DNA of 5,412 nt. Source: Clostridia bacterium (lineage in GTDB: Bacteria; Bacillota; Clostridia; Oscillospirales; Acutalibacteraceae). The translations under genes were made by a program, and so were the position numbers. Each line of letters opens with the position of its first letter. Positions within the stretch are counted from its first letter, which is position 1. Shown here one piece after another: positions 1 to 5,412 of this stretch. The stretch covers positions 1-5,412 of the forward strand of contig JAFYJR010000093.1 of NCBI GenBank assembly GCA_017538005.1, given 5' to 3'. The notes below the pieces were generated by a model. That model did not search any database. It was not told the origin of the DNA and was given only the letters and a program-made list of their open reading frames with translations.

Positions 1-1
1 T

Positions 2-421
2 ACAAGCCCGCTTCTCGAGACAACCATCGACGGTGCTCACGGTGTAATCATCTCCATCACCGCTTCTCCTGATGTAGGTCTTGACGAAGTAACACAGGCT
101 TCCGAGATTATCGCAGGCGCCGCTCATCCGGATGCAAACATCATCTGGGGTGTCAGCTTCGATACCGCTCTTCAGGACGAGAGTATCGTTACTGTAGTAG
201 CTACGGGCTTCGGCACAGACGGCTTCAAGTATTCAAAGGCAGCCAAGGAAGTTGCCGATGACAAGAAAGAGAAGGCAGCCGACGAGATCACAAACATCAT
301 GGCTTCCGATGACGATATCATGGGCTTCGGCGATGATGACACAGCTTCATCAGGCTCAAGCTTCGGCATGGACGACGGATACTTTGATGCTCTCGACGAC
401 ATTTTCTCAAGCAGAAGCTGA
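2..421 (+). CDS. ftsZ: Cell division protein FtsZ, C-terminal part (5' end outside window)
   Basis: FtsZ is the tubulin-like GTPase that polymerises into the cytoplasmic Z-ring at the division site. Seen: an open frame from the window edge to a TGA at 419-421, giving 139 residues. It begins with the SPLLE signature followed by IDGAHGVI, typical of the start of the FtsZ C-terminal subdomain. The stretch with DANIIWGV and DESIVTVVATGF (about visible residues 44-70) is the conserved beta-sheet core that ends the polymerising body. The GTP-binding N-terminal domain lies off the left edge. From about residue 76 comes a Lys/Ala/Glu linker, then a very acidic Asp/Gly/Ser tail ending FDALDDIFSSRS. 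This replaces the canonical IPxFLR-type C-terminal peptide. I see no terminator between ftsZ and rpmE, so ftsZ transcripts may run on into rpmE. The family assignment is secure; tail function is inferred only. Confidence 0.96.
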   Translation, partial: TSPLLETTIDGAHGVIISITASPDVGLDEVTQASEIIAGAAHPDANIIWGVSFDTALQDESIVTVVATGFGTDGFKYSKAAKEVADDKKEKAADEITNIMASDDDIMGFGDDDTASSGSSFGMDDGYFDALDDIFSSRS

Positions 422-429
422 CTTTATTG

Positions 430-458
430 TTGATTTTTAACTTTTGATGTGTTAAAAT
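430..458 (+). promoter_or_regulatory. Sigma-A-type promoter for rpmE
   Basis: A -35 element TTGATT (430-435) and a -10 element TAAAAT (453-458) are separated by 17 bp. A TG dinucleotide at 450-451 sits one base before the -10, which makes an extended -10. Transcription would start near 465, leaving a leader of roughly 35-40 nt before the rpmE ATG. The region is AT-rich and lies just after the ftsZ stop, as expected for an independent promoter of a highly expressed ribosomal protein gene. Read from sequence only. Confidence 0.65.
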
Positions 459-501
459 ACACTGGCGTTTAAGAAAGATTTAAGACTCGAGGTGAACGAA
501 A

Positions 502-714
502 ATGAAAGAGGGAATCCACCCGAACTACGCACCTACAACGGTTAAGTGCGCATGCGGTGCTACCATTGAGACTGCTTCCACAAAGGAAAATCTCCGTGTA
601 GATATTTGCTCAAACTGTCACCCTTTCTTCACAGGTAAACAGAAGCTTGTTGATACAGGCGGACGTGTAGACAGATTCAACAAGCGTTTCGAAAAGGCAC
701 AGCAGCAGAAATAA
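502..714 (+). CDS. rpmE: 50S ribosomal protein L31 (zinc-binding type)
   Basis: This is a component of the large ribosomal subunit that contributes to an intersubunit bridge. The 70-residue product matches the family's usual length and starts MKEGIHPNY, the standard L31 N-terminus. Four cysteines at residues 16, 18, 36 and 39 (CxC and CxxC) form the metal site that marks the zinc-containing (C+) form, as opposed to the Cys-free zinc-starvation paralogue. The middle has the expected VDICSNCHPFFTGKQK block, and the C-terminus has GGRVDRFNKRF followed by a basic/Gln end. The ATG is supported by a GAGGTGA ribosome binding site at 489-495, six bases upstream. The gene has its own promoter (430-458) and a hairpin terminator (722-760). 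Its position between ftsZ and a yigZ-type gene is not the familiar rho-rpmE arrangement. Confidence 0.98.
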   Translation: MKEGIHPNYAPTTVKCACGATIETASTKENLRVDICSNCHPFFTGKQKLVDTGGRVDRFNKRFEKAQQQK

Positions 715-721
715 GACATTA

Positions 722-760
722 AAAGCCGACACCGTTTCGTGTCGGCTTTATGTTTGTTTT
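722..760 (+). terminator. Rho-independent terminator after rpmE, abutting the yigZ ribosome binding site
   Basis: A perfect 11-bp stem, AAAGCCGACAC (722-732) with GTGTCGGCTTT (739-749), encloses a 6-base loop. It begins 7 bases after the rpmE stop. The following T-rich run is interrupted (TTTATGTTTGTTTT), so termination may be incomplete. The run ends exactly where the AAGGAGG ribosome binding site of the next gene begins (761), leaving no room for a promoter between them. Confidence 0.85.
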
Positions 761-767
761 AAGGAGG
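761..767 (+). promoter_or_regulatory. Ribosome binding site deciding the yigZ-family start
   Basis: AAGGAGG lies 8 bases before the TTG at 776, which is ideal spacing. The only other upstream in-frame start, GTG at 767, begins with the last base of this site and so cannot be served by it. The site therefore selects TTG 776. Confidence 0.8.
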
Positions 768-775
768 TGACCGCT

Positions 776-1387
776 TTGCAGTATTTTACGATAGAAAAAC
801 AGGCGCAGGATGAGTTTACGGAAAAACGCTCCCGCTTCATAGGTTACGCAAAGCCGGTCACGACAGAGGCCGAAGCGACAGCGTTTATTGAGGAAATCAA
901 GAAAAAGCACTGGGACGCGAAACATAATGTTTACGCCTATGTCTTAAGAGAAGGCAATACCGCGCGCTACAGCGACGACGGCGAGCCGCAGGGGACGGCG
1001 GGTGTACCGACGCTCGATGTTCTGAAGAAGCAGAACGTCACGGACTGCGTCGTGGTCGTAACACGCTATTTCGGCGGCATACTGCTCGGCGGCGGAGGCC
1101 TCGTGCGCGCGTATTCGCACGCGGCTGCGCTTGCCCTGCAGGCGGCAGGCGTAGTCGAAAAACGCAGTTTCGCAGTCTGCGAAACAACTGTCGACTACAA
1201 CACCTACGGCCGCCTGCCCGCTTTGATAGCCGACTTTTCCGGCAAAGTCACAGACACCGACTTCACTGACACCGTCAAGGTCTCATTCCTCATTCCTGAC
1301 GAGTTAATTGATGTGTTTCGGGATAAGTTTGCTGATCTTACATTTGGGAAGAGTGAAATAAAAGTAGGCGGAATTGTCTATGATTGA
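776..1387 (+). CDS. YigZ/IMPACT family protein (UPF0029 plus DUF1949 domains)
   Basis: This is a full-length member (203 residues from the TTG start) of the bacterial YigZ / eukaryotic IMPACT family. Eukaryotic IMPACT/Yih1 regulates the Gcn2 kinase; the bacterial role is poorly defined, with proposed links to translation or nucleic-acid binding. Seen: the N-terminal UPF0029 domain at about residues 14-120, starting EFTEKRSRFIG, with the hallmark YSDDGEPQGTAGVP (65-78) and TRYFGGILLGGGGLVRAYS (96-114). A smaller C-terminal DUF1949 ferredoxin-like domain occupies about 137-195. A GTG at 767 in the same frame would add three residues but overlaps the ribosome binding site. No promoter is visible between the rpmE hairpin and this gene, so it is probably transcribed by read-through from rpmE, or from a weak promoter inside rpmE. 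Codons are richer in GCG and CGC than in ftsZ or rpmE, consistent with lower expression. It ends in the bidirectional terminator at 1443-1483. Confidence 0.95.
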   Translation: MQYFTIEKQAQDEFTEKRSRFIGYAKPVTTEAEATAFIEEIKKKHWDAKHNVYAYVLREGNTARYSDDGEPQGTAGVPTLDVLKKQNVTDCVVVVTRYFGGILLGGGGLVRAYSHAAALALQAAGVVEKRSFAVCETTVDYNTYGRLPALIADFSGKVTDTDFTDTVKVSFLIPDELIDVFRDKFADLTFGKSEIKVGGIVYD

Positions 1388-1442
1388 TAGGAGGTCCGGT
1401 ATATCCGACCGGATGAGCAAATCGATTTCCCGCCCTTTAAAC

Positions 1443-1483
1443 AAAAAAAGACCGCCGGGTTTTATACTCGGCGGGATTTTTTT
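1443..1483. terminator. Bidirectional intrinsic terminator between convergent transcripts
   Basis: The stem CCGCCGGGT (1452-1460) pairs with ACTCGGCGG (1466-1474) around a 5-base loop. It is flanked by seven A's (1443-1449) and seven T's (1477-1483), so each strand carries a hairpin followed by a U-tract. It serves the yigZ-family gene on + and the ireB/97-aa operon on -. One pair is G-U in the + RNA but A-C in the - RNA, so the + direction has the slightly more stable hairpin. Confidence 0.9.
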
Positions 1484-1557
1484 AATTAGAGTGAGCGGTC
1501 TACGGAAATCGCTCTGCAGCTCAGATCGGGCGGGTATGCCGGACCTCAGAGACCTTG

Positions 1558-1851
1558 TTAAGCGTCCTTCAAAGCTCTCTCGAGCCAGATGGAACCTATG
1601 TCCATGGCGTTGTAAAGACCTGTTTTTTCGGAAGTCTTTACTATGGCCTTGGCGGGGGAGATGTTCGGGTCAGTTGAAATCAGCTGTATCGAGACCTTGT
1701 CGGCCATCTCCATATCGCCGTCAGTCGTTGTGCTCTTTATGGTGAGCACTATGACATAGGGATCAAACATATTGCCGTAATAAAGGGTGTTGCCCTTTCT
1801 TACCAGAGGCTTGCCCTTGTAGGTAAGGAATTCCTCTTTTTTTGCAGCCAT
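1558..1851 (-). CDS. Conserved hypothetical protein, 97 aa, downstream of ireB
   Basis: Function unknown. Seen: a soluble protein with no signal peptide or membrane segment. It has a basic, lysine-rich start (MAAKKEEFLTYKGKPLVRKG), a hydrophobic beta-like stretch around residues 32-38 (YVIVLTI), and an acidic turn (TDGDMEMAD, 43-51). A second strand-like stretch (KVSIQLISTDP, 52-62) follows, then a probable helical end with SEKTGLYNAMDIGSIWLERAL (74-94). I recall similar small proteins in clostridial genomes but no named domain. Codon use resembles its neighbours and the reading frame is clean, so it is a real gene. The ATG lies 7 bp after the ireB stop; its likely ribosome binding site, AAAGGA at 1867-1862, is inside the last ireB codons. 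This suggests co-transcription and possibly translational coupling. The bidirectional terminator follows about 75 bp downstream. Confidence 0.85.
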   Translation of the reverse strand: MAAKKEEFLTYKGKPLVRKGNTLYYGNMFDPYVIVLTIKSTTTDGDMEMADKVSIQLISTDPNISPAKAIVKTSEKTGLYNAMDIGSIWLERALKDA

Positions 1852-1858
1852 TTCTGAT

Positions 1859-2104
1859 TCATCCTTTCAGGAACTCACGAACAAGTGTCTGAAGGAGCTC
1901 GTCTCTGTCTATTTTTCTTATGAGACTGCGGGCATTGTTGTGAGTTGTAATGTATGTCGGATCCTCGGAAAGAATATAACCGACTATCTGGCTGATGGGG
2001 TTGTAACCCTTCTCTTTAAGGGCCTCGTAAACCTCGCCTAAAATGGCTTTCATCTGGGCGTCGGAATCTTCTTTGATAGAGAACTGTATGGTCTTGTCAG
2101 TCAT
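1859..2104 (-). CDS. ireB: IreB family regulatory phosphoprotein (UPF0297/DUF965, YrzL-like)
   Basis: This is a small cytoplasmic regulator. In Enterococcus faecalis, IreB is phosphorylated on N-terminal threonines by the PASTA-domain Ser/Thr kinase IreK, dephosphorylated by IreP, and negatively influences cephalosporin resistance. Seen: 81 residues, near the family's usual 80-90. The N-terminus MTDKTIQFS has Thr2 and Thr5 in the spacing of the phosphorylated T4/T7 pair. The family core is EKGYNPISQIVGYILSEDPTYI (31-52), and the C-terminus is IDRDELLQTLVREFLKG. The chosen ATG at 2104 has GGAGGTG (2116-2110) five bases upstream. An in-frame ATG at 2137 would add 11 residues but lies upstream of that site and within the promoter -10. 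The gene follows pheT after 72 bp and has its own promoter. It lacks the usual alaS and ruvX neighbours here. Family identity is firm; kinase control in this organism is inferred. Confidence 0.95.
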   Translation of the reverse strand: MTDKTIQFSIKEDSDAQMKAILGEVYEALKEKGYNPISQIVGYILSEDPTYITTHNNARSLIRKIDRDELLQTLVREFLKG

Positions 2105-2135
2105 GTTTACACCTCCAGGCGGATTTGTAAAGTAC

Positions 2136-2171
2136 ATTATACATTATAATCAAAAAGTTTACAATGAATAA
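2136..2171 (-). promoter_or_regulatory. Promoter region for ireB, two overlapping sigma-A-type copies
   Basis: On the - strand, TTGTAA (2164-2159), a 17-bp spacer and a perfect TATAAT (2141-2136) form a good promoter, with a predicted start near 2129 and a leader of about 25 nt. A second TATAAT (2148-2143), 7 bp upstream, is preceded at 17 bp by TTATTC (2171-2166). I see no hairpin terminator after pheT, so the operon may receive both read-through and internal initiation. Confidence 0.7.
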
Positions 2172-2176
2172 TTTAC

Positions 2177-4558
2177 TCAGCTTCGAAGGACCGCGCCGAG
2201 CTCCTCGGCGGCCTTCATGGCTTTTTTGACCGCTCCGTTGCATTCTTCATCGGTCAGGGTGTGCTCTGCGCTCCTGAAGCGGAGATTGAATGCTACGGAC
2301 TTTTTGCTTTCACCGACCTGTGAGCCCTGGTAGACATCGAAGAGTTCGATGTTTTCAAGGATCTTGCCAGTTGCTGCCGCTATGGCTTTTTCAATCTTGA
2401 GTACCGGCATGTCGGCATCGACGACGAAAGCGAGGTCGCGAGTAGTTGCCGGGAACTTCGGAAGCGGCTTATATGTGCGTACGAGGTCAGCTTTTTCGAA
2501 GAGATACTCCACATCGATCATCGCGACATAGGCGCGTGTGCCGATGCCGTAATTGTCGAGTACTTCGGGGTGAACTTCGCCGCAGAGGGACACCGTTTTA
2601 CCGTCGACCGTGAAGACACCTGTTCTTCCGGGATGGAAGGCGGGGGCGTCTTTCTTCGGCTGAACGTCATAGTCATTTATGCCGCATACGGAGAGGATTT
2701 CCTCAACGATGCCCTTGATTTTGTAGTAGTCACAGCCGTCGCCGTACATACCGAATATGAGGTTCTGGTTCTCATTCGGAAGTTCATCGGGGCCGTTGGG
2801 GATGTAAACAGTCGCGAGCTCATAGAGAGCAGCTTTCTCGTTCTTTCTCGAATAGTTGCGGCCCAGTACCTCAAGCATTGAGGGGATTGCCGTCGTTCTC
2901 ATAACGCTCGTATCCTCACCGAGAGGATTTGAGATTACGACACAGTTCCTGTGCGGATTGTCCGCTGAAAGCCTGATTTTGTCGTATGACTTCGGGCTGA
3001 TGAAAGAGAAGGTCTGAATCTCAGAGAGGCCGCAGCTCATCGCTGTTTTTTCGATGAGATTGTTGAACTTCTGGCGGTCTGTGAGAGTCGCTTTCGCGAC
3101 GCCTGAGAGTTCGCGGTTCGGTATGTTGTTGTAACCGTAGAAGCGGGCAATCTCCTCGGAGATATCTGCCTGATGCTCTATGTCTATTCTGAATTTCGGA
3201 ACGATTATCATGTTGTTCTCAACTTTGAAACCGATCTTTTCAAGTATGCGTTTCTGCTCGTCGGCGGGGACATCAACACCGATGAATCTGTTTGTCCATT
3301 CGGGCTCGAAAGGCAGTACTACGGGCTCTTTCGGGCTTGCATAGTTGTCGACTATGCCGTCGACAACATCGCCTGCGTCGAGGAGCTGTACGAGCTCAAG
3401 AGCGCGGCGAAGGCAGGTGTCGCAGTCGTCCGGATTGAGCTGCTTTTCGAAGCGGGCGGACGACTCCGTGCGCATGCCGAGGCCCTTTGCCGCGCGGCGT
3501 ACGGCTATGCCGTTGAAGCAGGCGGACTCGAACACGATAGTGGTCGTGTCGTCCATAATGCCTGAGTATTCGCCGCCCATAACACCGGCGACAGCCGCGG
3601 GTTTTTCCTCATCGGCGATGACCATCATCTCTTCGGTGAGAGCTCGCTCTTCACCGTCCAGTGTTGTGATGGTCTCGCCGGCCTTTGCGTTTCTGACAAC
3701 GACATGGTTACCCTTGAGGTAGCGCAGGTCGAAGGCGTGCATCGGCTGGCCGTATTCGAGCATGACATAGTTTGTGATGTCAACTATGTTGTTTATGGGT
3801 CTGACACCGCAGGCGCGAAGACGCTCTCTCATCCAGAGGGGCGAGGGGGCAACGCGTACGTTCTCAACCACTGCGCCGCAGTATCTGTAGCACTTGTCGG
3901 GAACGAGGATGTCAACCTTGAGCATATCGTTTACATTGCCGTGGCCGGGCTGTACCTGCGGCTCGTGAAGTTTGAGTTCAGTGTCGTAGGTGGCCGCGGT
4001 CTCACGCGCAAGACCGATTATCGAGAGACAGTCGGGTCTGTTTGAAGTGATTTCGAATTCGACAACAGTGTCGTTGAAGCCCGTGGCATCGCGGATATCG
4101 CGTCCCGGTGTGAGGTCGCAGTCCTCGCCGAGGATGAAGATTCCGTCGTCTGTTGCATATGGGAAGTCATGGGTTGTAAGACCGAGTTCGGCTACCGAAC
4201 ACAGCATACCCTGTGACTCCACGCCACGAAGCTTTCCTGTTGTTATTTTATCGCCTGAAGCGATTACCGACTTATTGCGCGCAACGGGTACGAAGTCACC
4301 CTCGTGAACATTCTGCGCGCCCGTAACTATCTGAATGATTTCGCCTGAGCCGTCATCTACCTGACATACCCAGAGGTGGTCAGAGTCGGGGTGGCGCTCA
4401 ATTGATTTTACCTGTCCAACGACGATATTCTCGAGCTTTGCGCCCTCGTGTTCATAGGACTCAACCTTTGAACCGGAGAGGGTGAGTGCTTCCGCGAAAT
4501 CTCTGTCTTCGGCTTTGACATCCGTGAATTCGGCAAGCCATCTCTTGGATAAATTCAT
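2177..4558 (-). CDS. pheT: Phenylalanine--tRNA ligase beta subunit
   Basis: This is the beta chain of the cytoplasmic (alpha-beta)2 phenylalanyl-tRNA synthetase. It binds tRNA-Phe and edits mischarged Tyr-tRNA-Phe. The 793 residues match the bacterial family length. Domains in order: an EMAP/OB-fold tRNA-binding module at about 42-150 (VVGQVKSIERHPDSDHLWVC, with GKLRGVESQGMLCS); the B3/B4 editing domain at about 215-385 (NNIVDITNYVMLEYGQPMHAFD at 256-277, AGVMGG at 324-329, RTESSARFEK at 363-372); the B5 DNA-binding-like domain at about 405-475; a catalytic-core-like domain with NPLGEDTSVMRT (544-555) and FHPGRTG (641-647); and the C-terminal FDX-ACB anticodon-binding domain at about 698-793 (FPATTRDLAFVVD). 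The ATG at 4558 is supported by AAGGAGGT at 4572-4565, which overlaps the pheS stop and implies tight coupling to pheS. No key block appears missing. Confidence 0.98.
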   Translation of the reverse strand: MNLSKRWLAEFTDVKAEDRDFAEALTLSGSKVESYEHEGAKLENIVVGQVKSIERHPDSDHLWVCQVDDGSGEIIQIVTGAQNVHEGDFVPVARNKSVIASGDKITTGKLRGVESQGMLCSVAELGLTTHDFPYATDDGIFILGEDCDLTPGRDIRDATGFNDTVVEFEITSNRPDCLSIIGLARETAATYDTELKLHEPQVQPGHGNVNDMLKVDILVPDKCYRYCGAVVENVRVAPSPLWMRERLRACGVRPINNIVDITNYVMLEYGQPMHAFDLRYLKGNHVVVRNAKAGETITTLDGEERALTEEMMVIADEEKPAAVAGVMGGEYSGIMDDTTTIVFESACFNGIAVRRAAKGLGMRTESSARFEKQLNPDDCDTCLRRALELVQLLDAGDVVDGIVDNYASPKEPVVLPFEPEWTNRFIGVDVPADEQKRILEKIGFKVENNMIIVPKFRIDIEHQADISEEIARFYGYNNIPNRELSGVAKATLTDRQKFNNLIEKTAMSCGLSEIQTFSFISPKSYDKIRLSADNPHRNCVVISNPLGEDTSVMRTTAIPSMLEVLGRNYSRKNEKAALYELATVYIPNGPDELPNENQNLIFGMYGDGCDYYKIKGIVEEILSVCGINDYDVQPKKDAPAFHPGRTGVFTVDGKTVSLCGEVHPEVLDNYGIGTRAYVAMIDVEYLFEKADLVRTYKPLPKFPATTRDLAFVVDADMPVLKIEKAIAAATGKILENIELFDVYQGSQVGESKKSVAFNLRFRSAEHTLTDEECNGAVKKAMKAAEELGAVLRS

Positions 4559-4570
4559 GAAAGCACCTCC

Positions 4571-5412
4571 TTAAAACTGCTCGAGGAAGCGTACGTCGTT
4601 TTCATAGAGCATACGCATATCATCGAGGTCAAATCTGAACATTGTAAGTCTCTCAAGACCGAGACCGAAGGCGAAGCCTGAGTATTTCTCAGGGTCTATG
4701 CCACCGTTCTTTAAAACTTTCGGATGAACCATGCCGGCGCCGAGGATTTCTATCCAGCCTTCGCCTTTGCACATGGAGCAGCCTTTGCCGCCGCATTTGA
4801 AGCATGAGACATCAACCTCGCAAGAGGGCTCGGTGAACGGGAAATGATGGGGACGGAATCTCGTCTTTGTCTCCGGTCCGTAGAGCTTCTTCGCGAGTGT
4901 ATCGAGTGTGCCTTTGAGGTCTGACATTGTTATGCCTTCGTCGACGACGAGGCCCTCTATCTGATGGAAGAGAGGGGAGTGTGTGGCGTCGACGGCGTCA
5001 GAACGGTAAACGCGTCCGGGAGAGATAACGCGAAGCGGGGGCTTGCGCTCTTCCATCGCGCGGATCTGGCACGGGGATGTCTGTGTGCGCAGAAGGATGT
5101 TGTCAGTGATGTAAAATGTGTCCTGCGTATCACGCGCGGGATGATCCTTCGGTATGTTCAGGGCTTCAAAGTTGTAGTAATCAAGCTCAACTTCAGGGCC
5201 TGCGATAATATCGAAGCCCATGCCGCGGAAAATGTCTTTAACCTCGTCAAGTACTATTGAGAGGGGATGTCTGTGACCGACTTCGCACTCCTCACCGGGA
5301 AGAGTGACGTCTATAGTCTCAGACATAAGCTGAATCTCGCGCTGAGCCGACTTCAGCTCCGCGACCTTTCTGTCAACCTCTGCCTGGATGTATTCGCGAA
5401 CATCGTTCGCGA
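4571..5412 (-). CDS. pheS: Phenylalanine--tRNA ligase alpha subunit (5' end outside window)
   Basis: This is the catalytic alpha chain of phenylalanyl-tRNA synthetase, charging tRNA-Phe with phenylalanine. The visible frame gives 279 residues; the N-terminus is off the right edge. The first ~28 visible residues (VREYIQAEVDRKVAELKSAQ) continue the N-terminal coiled coil, so the in-frame ATG at 5326 is an internal Met, not the start. Then come IDVTLPG and GHRHPL; class II motif 1 with GPEVELDYYNFEALNIP; motif 2 with SPGRVYRSDAVDATHSPLFHQIEG; and motif 3 with GFAFGLGLERLTM near the end. That last motif includes the alanine of the Phe-pocket AFG element. A CFKCGGKGCSMCKG insert (four Cys as CxxC-x4-CxxC, visible residues 203-214) before WIEILGAGMVHP is common in many bacterial PheS and probably binds metal. 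It ends YENDVRFLEQF, as the family does. The 12-bp gap to pheT marks the pheST operon. Confidence 0.98.
   Translation of the reverse strand, partial: ANDVREYIQAEVDRKVAELKSAQREIQLMSETIDVTLPGEECEVGHRHPLSIVLDEVKDIFRGMGFDIIAGPEVELDYYNFEALNIPKDHPARDTQDTFYITDNILLRTQTSPCQIRAMEERKPPLRVISPGRVYRSDAVDATHSPLFHQIEGLVVDEGITMSDLKGTLDTLAKKLYGPETKTRFRPHHFPFTEPSCEVDVSCFKCGGKGCSMCKGEGWIEILGAGMVHPKVLKNGGIDPEKYSGFAFGLGLERLTMFRFDLDDMRMLYENDVRFLEQF

Noticed and set aside
172..440. Open frames on both strands over the ftsZ tail
   Set aside because: They lie in other frames of the ftsZ coding region and are products of its repetitive Asp/Ser codons. The FtsZ frame is supported by family motifs.
719..925. A - strand open frame over the rpmE terminator and the start of the yigZ-family gene
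   Set aside because: It is antisense to a conserved domain and has no promoter or ribosome binding site.
1395..1413. Short inverted repeat TCCGGT-7-ACCGGA just after the yigZ-family stop
   Set aside because: It has only a 6-bp stem and no T-tract, and the strong terminator lies about 40 bp downstream. It could be a chance palindrome; no operator function is supportable.
1486..1557. Sequence between the bidirectional terminator and the 97-aa gene stop
   Set aside because: Only a weak 5-bp GAGCG/CGCTC pairing is present, with no T-tract. It is too short for a gene and looks like an ordinary 3' untranslated stretch.
1374..1745. A + strand open frame of 123 codons spanning the yigZ end and the terminator
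   Set aside because: It runs through the terminator hairpin and antisense to the 97-aa gene. Its composition is Arg/Ser/Cys-rich and it has no ribosome binding site at a proper distance from either ATG; GGAGGT at 1390 is 17 bases from the ATG at 1413.
2570..4307. Several + strand open frames of about 100-130 codons antisense to pheT
   Set aside because: They overlap a complete, well-conserved pheT, lack ribosome binding sites and family motifs, and overlap one another. They are shadows produced by pheT codon use.
5324..5326. ATG at 5326 as the start of pheS
   Set aside because: The frame stays open to the window edge and encodes the expected N-terminal coiled coil, so this Met is internal. 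Any T-box or other leader for pheST would be beyond the right edge.

Overview
The window is ordinary, gene-dense chromosomal housekeeping DNA. It most likely comes from a member of the Firmicutes, class Clostridia, probably an Oscillospirales/Ruminococcaceae-type gut lineage. The evidence is an IreB (UPF0297) gene, which is confined to Firmicutes; strong AAGGAGG-type ribosome binding sites; a Firmicutes-style PheS with a four-cysteine insert; an FtsZ with a clostridial-looking tail; and a small conserved protein that I recall only from clostridial genomes. Genus-level placement is not possible from this sequence alone.

Layout. The left third reads on the + strand: the last 139 codons of ftsZ (2-421, start off the left edge), rpmE for ribosomal protein L31 (502-714) with its own extended -10 promoter and a hairpin terminator, and a YigZ/IMPACT-family gene (776-1387). 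The YigZ gene begins at a TTG codon, and its ribosome binding site lies just behind the rpmE terminator. The right two thirds read on the - strand, in transcription order: pheS (start off the right edge), pheT, ireB, and a 97-residue conserved protein of unknown function. The two strands converge on one bidirectional terminator near 1443-1483.

How the genes work together. pheS and pheT are coupled: the pheT ribosome binding site overlaps the pheS stop codon, and the two subunits form the (alpha-beta)2 phenylalanyl-tRNA synthetase. A 72-bp gap with one or two overlapping sigma-A-type promoters then restarts transcription into ireB. IreB is a small phosphoprotein substrate of the PASTA kinase IreK/PrkC that modulates cell-wall stress responses and cephalosporin resistance in Enterococcus. 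The 97-aa gene follows ireB after 7 bp and is probably co-expressed with it. In many Firmicutes ireB sits in an alaS-ireB-ruvX-DUF1292 cluster; here it follows pheST, and ruvX is not adjacent.

I found no mobile element, CRISPR array, RNA gene, phage remnant or defence system. No intergenic stretch exceeds about 170 bp. I see no evidence for a new biological system. The points most worth a second look are the unknown gene coupled to ireB, the non-canonical FtsZ C-terminus, the terminator placed directly in front of the yigZ ribosome binding site, and the tandem promoter ahead of ireB.
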